Positions 59,564 to 64,000 of a DNA stretch of 64,000 nucleotides are shown here, in pieces. A program made the translations under genes and the position numbers. Each line of letters opens with the position of its first letter. The stretch's first letter is position 1. The notes beneath the pieces are model-generated. The model was given only the letters and a program-made list of their open reading frames with translations. It made no database searches and was not told the origin of the DNA. Origin of the DNA: Armatimonadota bacterium (GTDB taxonomy: Bacteria > Armatimonadota > DTGP01 > JAKQQT01); NCBI GenBank assembly GCA_036504095.1, contig DASXVS010000040.1, positions 62,001-126,000 on the forward strand, written 5' to 3'.

Positions 59564-62500
59564 CTACGGGTTCGGGTCCAGCCCGGCGGCCCGGCGGGCG
59601 AGGAGGATGGCGTCGCCCACGTCGATCCCGCCAGGTCCCTCGGGGCGCAGGCGCAGCGCATCCAGCAGGCTCGCTGCCTGCAGCCCGCCTGCGAACGCCA
59701 GCGCCGAGGCCGCGTCCGTCAGGGTGTACGGCACAGCCACCTCGTCCGCGCCGATGTCCACACCTGGCCCCATCACGCGCGGCTGTCCGTCTATATCGGT
59801 CTCGCCGGGCCGTATCGCCGTAACGTCGCCCCTGTCCATGAGTTGCGACCCGGGGGGAAGGTGGAAGTTCCCGGCGGCCGCGTTGACGAACGTGACGGCA
59901 GCATTGAAGTTGCCGTTGGAGCCGTCGGGATTCGGCAGCTCGTTGGCCACCGCCGCGCCGGGTACGTAGTCGTTGTGGCTGAAGGTGGGTGTGCCGGCGA
60001 TGCGCTCGATGGCGGCATGGTTCTCGATGATGTTGTTGATGAATGCCGTGGAGCCGTTCACGATGTAGATGTCGCCCTGGCCGACCGGACACTGATTGAC
60101 CGAAAACGTGTTGTTGTGCACGTTCTGCGTGCCGCCGAGGACCATCGCGCCGCCGACGCTGGGTACATGCGCGGTCGTTTCACCCGTGGCGGTGTTGCCG
60201 ACGATGAAGTTGTCGGCAATCACGGTACCGTTGCCTGCTCCGATATAGACGCCTCCGCCCCCTCCGATCAGGTTGGTCATCGCGGCAACGTTGTTGATCT
60301 CGATGACGTTGCCCAGGACTTCGGGCCTGCCGCCGTCGATGGCGATGCCGCCGCCCAACGTGGCGCTGTTCCCCGTGATGAGGTTGTTGGCGATGGTCGG
60401 GCTGGCGCTGCGCACGTAGACGCCGCCGCCTTCGCGATGCGTGGACAGCAGCGAAGTCGCCACGGGCGCGCCGATGCCGTTGGTGATCTTGCAGCCGTTG
60501 ATGCCGTTTCCGGTTCCGGAAAGGAAGCGGACGGCGGCGTTTACGTGTCCGCCATCGATCACGGTGCGCCTGCTCTGGGCGTTCCGCTGGTCCAGGCTCG
60601 TTTCGGTCCCGCTGAATCCGCCGTACAGCGTGACGCCGTCCGGGATGTCCACCGGGCCGGCGTACGTACCGATGGCGGCCCAGACCTCCCCGTTCGGCCC
60701 GCCGGTGATGTCGAAGGCGGCTTTCGGCGTCTGCCGGGCCGTGGCCCAGGTGATGCCGTCCTGGGTGTCGCTGCCGGTCGGCGTCACGTAGGAGCGTGCG
60801 TATAGGACGTCGAACGGTATGCTGTCACCGCTTTCAAACGGAATGCCCAGCGCGCGCATCACGTACCCGCGATACGGTTTGTCAATGGAAAGATCCGTGA
60901 ACGTTGCCACGCCGTTGACCGTGTTCACCTGCGTCGTCCCGTGGATGATCGCGCTGCCCGCGAAGGGCGTACTGATGATCATCGTTACCGGCGCATTGTA
61001 GCCGGACACGGGGTTGCCGGCCCTGTCCATCACCGTCACCACGGGCTGAGAGGGTAGAAGCTGCCCCGGTCGGGCGTTCCCCGGCTGTTGCGTGAATACA
61101 AGCGTGGGCATGAACTCATCCGCGCCGATGTCCACACTCGGTCCCTGGATGCGCGGCTCACCGTCGTAGTCGTATGGCCCCGCGTAGGCCGATGCGTCCG
61201 ACGTATTGCCGGCATCAATACACGGCGACGACCCCTGGAGGTGGAAGTCGGCTCCGGCGTGGTTGACGAAGACCGGATCCTTGCGAATGTTGCCGCTGGT
61301 GCCTGTTGGGTCGGCGATGCCTCCGTAATCGCCGCCGGTGTTCCCGAAGACGTCGTTGTTGTGGATCGGCCCGGGTACGATGCTGGAATCCACGGTGACT
61401 GCCACGCCGTTGAAGGCGAATATATTGTTCGCCGTAAAGGAGGGCGAGGATATCGACAGCGCGCTGCCGGGACTGTCCGCGAAGGTGTTGTTGACCACGT
61501 AGGCGCCGCCGGAGACAATGCCGCCGCCGTTGATGCCGGTGAAGGAGAAGGCGTTCGCCACGTTGCCGGCCAGGACGTTGTTGTTGATCGCCACGGAGGT
61601 GGCGCCGGGGGTGTCGGCGTAGATTCCGCCCCCGTATGACTCGGCGGTGTTCGCGCTGAACAGGTTCAGCTCCACCAGCACGGGATCGCTCTTCTCGATC
61701 ATCAGCGCCCCGCCATTGCCGTATGGGTGGGCCTTGTTGGAAGTGAACACATTGCCGGCGATGGTCTGGTTGGTGGCGTTGTCCAGTTCGATCGCGCCGC
61801 CGAACAACGCGGTGTTGGTGGTGAATGTGCTGTTGGTGACGGCGCCCTTGTAGAATGGTCCTTTCACATAGATTGCGCCGCCCGCGGTTCCCTGGCCGTT
61901 GTTGTTGAAGTTGCAGTGGTCGACGGTGAAGGTGCTGAAGCTTCCAGCCGTCGCCAGGGCGCCGATGGCGCCGCCATACACCGCCGAGTTGCCGGAGAAC
62001 GCGCAGTTCTGGACGAGCAGGCCGTCGTTTCCGGGACATGCGATGGCGCCCCCGTAGGAGGGGCTGCTGGGTGCGCTGTTGTTGACGAAATAGCAGTTCG
62101 AGATCGTACCGTACGTGTCCCAGATGACGCCACCCCCCAGGGCCTGTCCGAGGTAGACCTTCCCGGCGCCGTTCTGGATGGTGAATCCATCGAGAAAGTT
62201 ACCATACTGCGACGCGGGAAATAGCGTGAAGACGGCCGCGGGTCCCTTGCCGCCGCCGTCAATCGTCGTTGGGTACGACGCCGCATCACGGGTGGTCGCG
62301 TCGGTCCCGGCGTAACCGCCGCGCAGTGAGACCGCCTTACCGACGGTGAGGTTCTCCGCATATATGCCGGTCGCCACGTACACATCGTCGCTGTCCGCGG
62401 AAGCGTCGATTCCCGCCTGGATGGTGTGGAATCCTTGCGCGAAAGAGGACCCGTCCTGTGGGGACTGGGTGGAGCCCGCGTTGACGTACCAGACGCGAGC

Positions 62501-62572
62501 GAGGGTCGGGGCGGGCAATATGGCGGCGCACAAGAAGAAAACCGCCCGCCACGATATGATTAATCGTGACAT
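59564..62572 (-). CDS. Large secreted right-handed beta-helix protein with choice-of-anchor Q type repeats
   Basis: 1,002 residues from ATG 62572 (AAGGAGATT upstream). Signal peptide 1-25 (AVFFLCAAILPAPTLA). Two parallel beta-helix blocks (about 27-460 and 580-940) rich in N-N and G-G turns; each ends with the signature DYDGEPRIQGPSVDIGADEF or DIDGQPRVMGPGVDIGADEV, as in choice-of-anchor Q proteins. Between them is an Ig-like domain (about 490-580). The last 55 residues have GIDVGDAILLARRAAGLDP, a single dockerin-like calcium half-site. Probably a cell-surface or extracellular carbohydrate-binding protein; no catalytic residues are evident. Confidence 0.85.
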   Translation of the reverse strand: MSRLIISWRAVFFLCAAILPAPTLARVWYVNAGSTQSPQDGSSFAQGFHTIQAGIDASADSDDVYVATGIYAENLTVGKAVSLRGGYAGTDATTRDAASYPTTIDGGGKGPAAVFTLFPASQYGNFLDGFTIQNGAGKVYLGQALGGGVIWDTYGTISNCYFVNNSAPSSPSYGGAIACPGNDGLLVQNCAFSGNSAVYGGAIGALATAGSFSTFTVDHCNFNNNGQGTAGGAIYVKGPFYKGAVTNSTFTTNTALFGGAIELDNATNQTIAGNVFTSNKAHPYGNGGALMIEKSDPVLVELNLFSANTAESYGGGIYADTPGATSVAINNNVLAGNVANAFSFTGINGGGIVSGGAYVVNNTFADSPGSALSISSPSFTANNIFAFNGVAVTVDSSIVPGPIHNNDVFGNTGGDYGGIADPTGTSGNIRKDPVFVNHAGADFHLQGSSPCIDAGNTSDASAYAGPYDYDGEPRIQGPSVDIGADEFMPTLVFTQQPGNARPGQLLPSQPVVTVMDRAGNPVSGYNAPVTMIISTPFAGSAIIHGTTQVNTVNGVATFTDLSIDKPYRGYVMRALGIPFESGDSIPFDVLYARSYVTPTGSDTQDGITWATARQTPKAAFDITGGPNGEVWAAIGTYAGPVDIPDGVTLYGGFSGTETSLDQRNAQSRRTVIDGGHVNAAVRFLSGTGNGINGCKITNGIGAPVATSLLSTHREGGGVYVRSASPTIANNLITGNSATLGGGIAIDGGRPEVLGNVIEINNVAAMTNLIGGGGGVYIGAGNGTVIADNFIVGNTATGETTAHVPSVGGAMVLGGTQNVHNNTFSVNQCPVGQGDIYIVNGSTAFINNIIENHAAIERIAGTPTFSHNDYVPGAAVANELPNPDGSNGNFNAAVTFVNAAAGNFHLPPGSQLMDRGDVTAIRPGETDIDGQPRVMGPGVDIGADEVAVPYTLTDAASALAFAGGLQAASLLDALRLRPEGPGGIDVGDAILLARRAAGLDPNP

Positions 62573-62588
62573 CGTGTTAATCTCCTTC

Positions 62589-62612
62589 AGCGTGCCTGAT
62601 CAGCGGCACGCT
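62589..62612 (-). promoter_or_regulatory. Hairpin in the leader of the beta-helix gene
   Basis: AGCGTGCC and GGCACGCT, 8 bp, around an 8-nt loop, immediately before the AAGGAG ribosome site on the minus strand. A TATCAT box is at 62672-62667, giving a leader of about 90 nt. On the plus strand CTCTGTTTT follows the stem, so it could also serve as a plus-strand terminator. Confidence 0.45.
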
Positions 62613-62814
62613 CTGTTTTGCGGCCACTGAACACGAGGCAATCCATGGATGAGCCGGATAGCGCGTATGATAGCCGGCCAGTGCGGGTCGAGTCTATCAG
62701 GCAGGCAGGGGCGCAGGTGCGGTACCGTGTTGCACGCTCGTTCCGGCGTGCGGGCCTGGACGATGAGGCGCCGTTTCAGGGTACCATATAGGCGTCCCTA
62801 GGGAGGATTCCGGA

Positions 62815-63726
62815 ATGGGTCGCAGCAGTGCCTTTGTGCTCGTGAATCCCAGCGCGGCGGGCGGGCGCGGCGCCCGCGAATGGGAGCAGTTCGCCGGCCA
62901 CCAGGCCGTGCCCGACCACGGCTTCACCACTCCCACGGAAGGCGCCGAGATCCTCGTGCGCCGGGCGTGCGATGACGGATACCGCACCATCCTCGTCTGC
63001 GGCGGCGACGGCACGGTGAGCGAAGCGGCGAACGCGCTGATGGAGATTCATCGAACGGAACGCCCGACGCTGGGAATTCTGCCCGCCGGCACCGCTAATG
63101 ATTTCGCCCGCGCGATCGGACACACAAGTTGGTCCCGGGTCCTGGCCGCCGTGGAGCGGCCGGCCCGGATGGTGGACGTGGGCCTCGCCGAGGGCGCGTT
63201 CGGCCGCCGCCATTTCCTGGTCGCGGCATTCATCGGGACACCGGCCGAGATCGCCGGAAGGGCGAACGAGGGCGGGAAGCCTGTGCGCGGCCTGGCGGGC
63301 TACCTTCCTTATCTGCGGAAAGCCGCGCTGATGACCGTGCCCGTCATCGTTGAATTCGACTCAGATACGTGGGCCGGCAGCGCCACTACGGCCGTCGTCT
63401 CGAACACGCGGAACGGAGCGGGAGGGATCCGTATCTGCCCCGATGCGCGCGTGGACGACGGACGGCTGGACCTTCTCTTCATCGAACACCGCCGGCGGCG
63501 CGGGCTCACCGTGACGCTCGCCTTGGATGCGCTGCTCGTGCTGACGTGTTTCGTTTCGCCCGGCCTCTCGAGCCTCGTTCCGGGGGTGGATGTTCGCCGC
63601 GCCACGGCGACGCGGGTCGAGTTGAAAGCCGATGGCGCACAGTTGGCGCTGGATGGGGAAATCGTGGGCCAACTGCCGGCGACCATCGAGGTGCTGCCGT
63701 CGGCGCTGGATGTGGTGGGGGTGTAA
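62815..63726 (+). CDS. Diacylglycerol/lipid kinase family protein (DagK/YegS type)
   Basis: 303 residues from ATG 62815 (GGGAGGA upstream). VLVNPSAAGGRGAREW (8-23) and TILVCGGDGTVSEAANALM with the catalytic GGDGT, then LGILPAGTANDFARAIG are the signature of the DAGK catalytic family; the C-terminal beta domain has GGIRICPDARVDDGRLDLLFI and the LDGEIVGQLPATIEVLP end. Phosphorylates a lipid such as diacylglycerol at the membrane. It might work with the GT4 enzyme at 55531 in lipid turnover (inference). Followed by the 61-bp tandem repeats. Confidence 0.93.
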   Translation: MGRSSAFVLVNPSAAGGRGAREWEQFAGHQAVPDHGFTTPTEGAEILVRRACDDGYRTILVCGGDGTVSEAANALMEIHRTERPTLGILPAGTANDFARAIGHTSWSRVLAAVERPARMVDVGLAEGAFGRRHFLVAAFIGTPAEIAGRANEGGKPVRGLAGYLPYLRKAALMTVPVIVEFDSDTWAGSATTAVVSNTRNGAGGIRICPDARVDDGRLDLLFIEHRRRRGLTVTLALDALLVLTCFVSPGLSSLVPGVDVRRATATRVELKADGAQLALDGEIVGQLPATIEVLPSALDVVGV

Positions 63727-63742
63727 GGGGGCGCGAGGCGCC

Positions 63743-63900
63743 CGGTATATCGGACGGTTTGTCGGCGGGGACGCCGACACTACCGTGTTCGGCATTCATC
63801 GTTCATCATATCGGACGGTTTGTCGGCGGGGACGCCGACACTACCGTGTTCGGCATTCATCGTCCGTTATATCGGACGGTTTGTCGGCGGGGACGCCGAC
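63743..63900. repeat. 61-bp tandem repeat with GGGA-loop hairpins
   Basis: Three copies of GTCGGCG-GGGA-CGCCGAC at 63761, 63822 and 63883, exactly 61 nt apart, each preceded by ATATCGGACGGTTT (or CATATCGG) and followed (first two) by ACTACCGTGTTCGGCATTCATCG. The hairpin unit is the same as in the array at 56904-57223. Confidence 0.95.
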
Positions 63901-63914
63901 ACTGCCTGTGACGA

Positions 63915-64000
63915 TCATCGCAGCGTGTAGGCCGTCACGGTGGCGTGGCGTCCGGTGGCGGCGTTCAGAGCCATGGCCAGCGCCCAGAACTTGTCCGCGT
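63915..64000 (-). CDS. C-terminal end of a truncated gene (possibly phage terminase large-subunit-like)
   Basis: Read from the window edge on the minus strand, an open frame of 27 residues ends with TGA at 63917-63915; its last residues include DKFWALAMALNAATGRH. The D-x-F-W-A-L-A-x-A-L segment resembles the end of Mu-gp28-like terminase large subunits, where a conserved acidic residue precedes FWA. This is only 28 codons, so the family call is weak; that a protein-coding end lies here is likelier than the name. Confidence 0.4.
   Translation of the reverse strand, partial: ADKFWALAMALNAATGRHATVTAYTLR

Noticed and set aside
1-64000. Insertion sequences or integrases
   Set aside because: No transposase, integrase or terminal-repeat pair with a matching gene was found; repeats here are small hairpins without coding capacity.

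Overview
The window is a G+C-rich bacterial chromosome segment with tightly packed genes, many ATGA/GTGA stop-start overlaps and a few long repeat-filled spacers. Several things point to a deep-branching free-living bacterium, possibly Armatimonadota-like (inference, not proven): a very large RpoC (about 1,800 residues) and an RpoB carrying a four-cysteine insertion, a menaquinone-type UbiX/UbiA pair, a CcmE of the CxxxY type, an MglA/roadblock polarity cassette, and secreted beta-helix and glycan-active proteins. No rRNA, tRNA, CRISPR array or transposase was recognised.

Layout. 1-740: end of a cysteine desulfurase. 896-4979: an operon of five proteins with seen or likely roadblock/LC7 folds around an MglA-like GTPase, closed by a DUF4388/PATAN protein and a terminator hairpin. 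5075-15274: a DUF5658 membrane protein and rpoC-rpoB on the minus strand, read from a near-consensus promoter at 15496-15524. 15668-20061: an AmrS-type radical SAM protein, an FAD oxidoreductase, a cyclophilin and lipA. 20292-29455: a small membrane protein, an STN-domain protein, a secreted glycoside-hydrolase-like protein, the pyruvate dehydrogenase genes pdhA-pdhB-pdhC, a thioredoxin-fold protein, a secreted unknown, an MFS transporter and a GyrI-like protein.

29519-41747 is a cofactor block: nadA diverges from ccmE-ccmF-met8-hemA-ccsA/hemX-hemC-nadB-ubiX-ubiA-hemL. It joins tetrapyrrole synthesis, heme attachment to cytochrome c, quinolinate synthesis and quinone prenylation. 41894-49883: a metallophosphoesterase-PQQ fusion, ruvC, an ECF sigma/anti-sigma-like/STN operon on the minus strand, hisG and ruvAB. 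49949-56763: two TPR proteins, a GH76-like protein, DUF2905, queA, a MerR-type HTH protein and a GT4 glycosyltransferase. 57240-64000: a macro-domain protein overlapping a Ca2+/H+ exchanger, a 1,002-residue beta-helix protein, a lipid kinase, and the last 27 residues of a minus-strand gene at the edge.

The most unusual layer is non-coding. There is an array of ten GNRA-loop hairpins (56904-57223) with relatives at 63.8 kb and 19.1 kb, a 40-nt element copied before hemA and hisG, multi-hairpin clusters at 41.8 and 59.4 kb, and a set of long palindromes built from short repeated words in at least six spacers. Several starts (hisG, nadA, ubiA, lipA) lie so close to a TATCAT/TATACT box that their mRNAs are probably leaderless.
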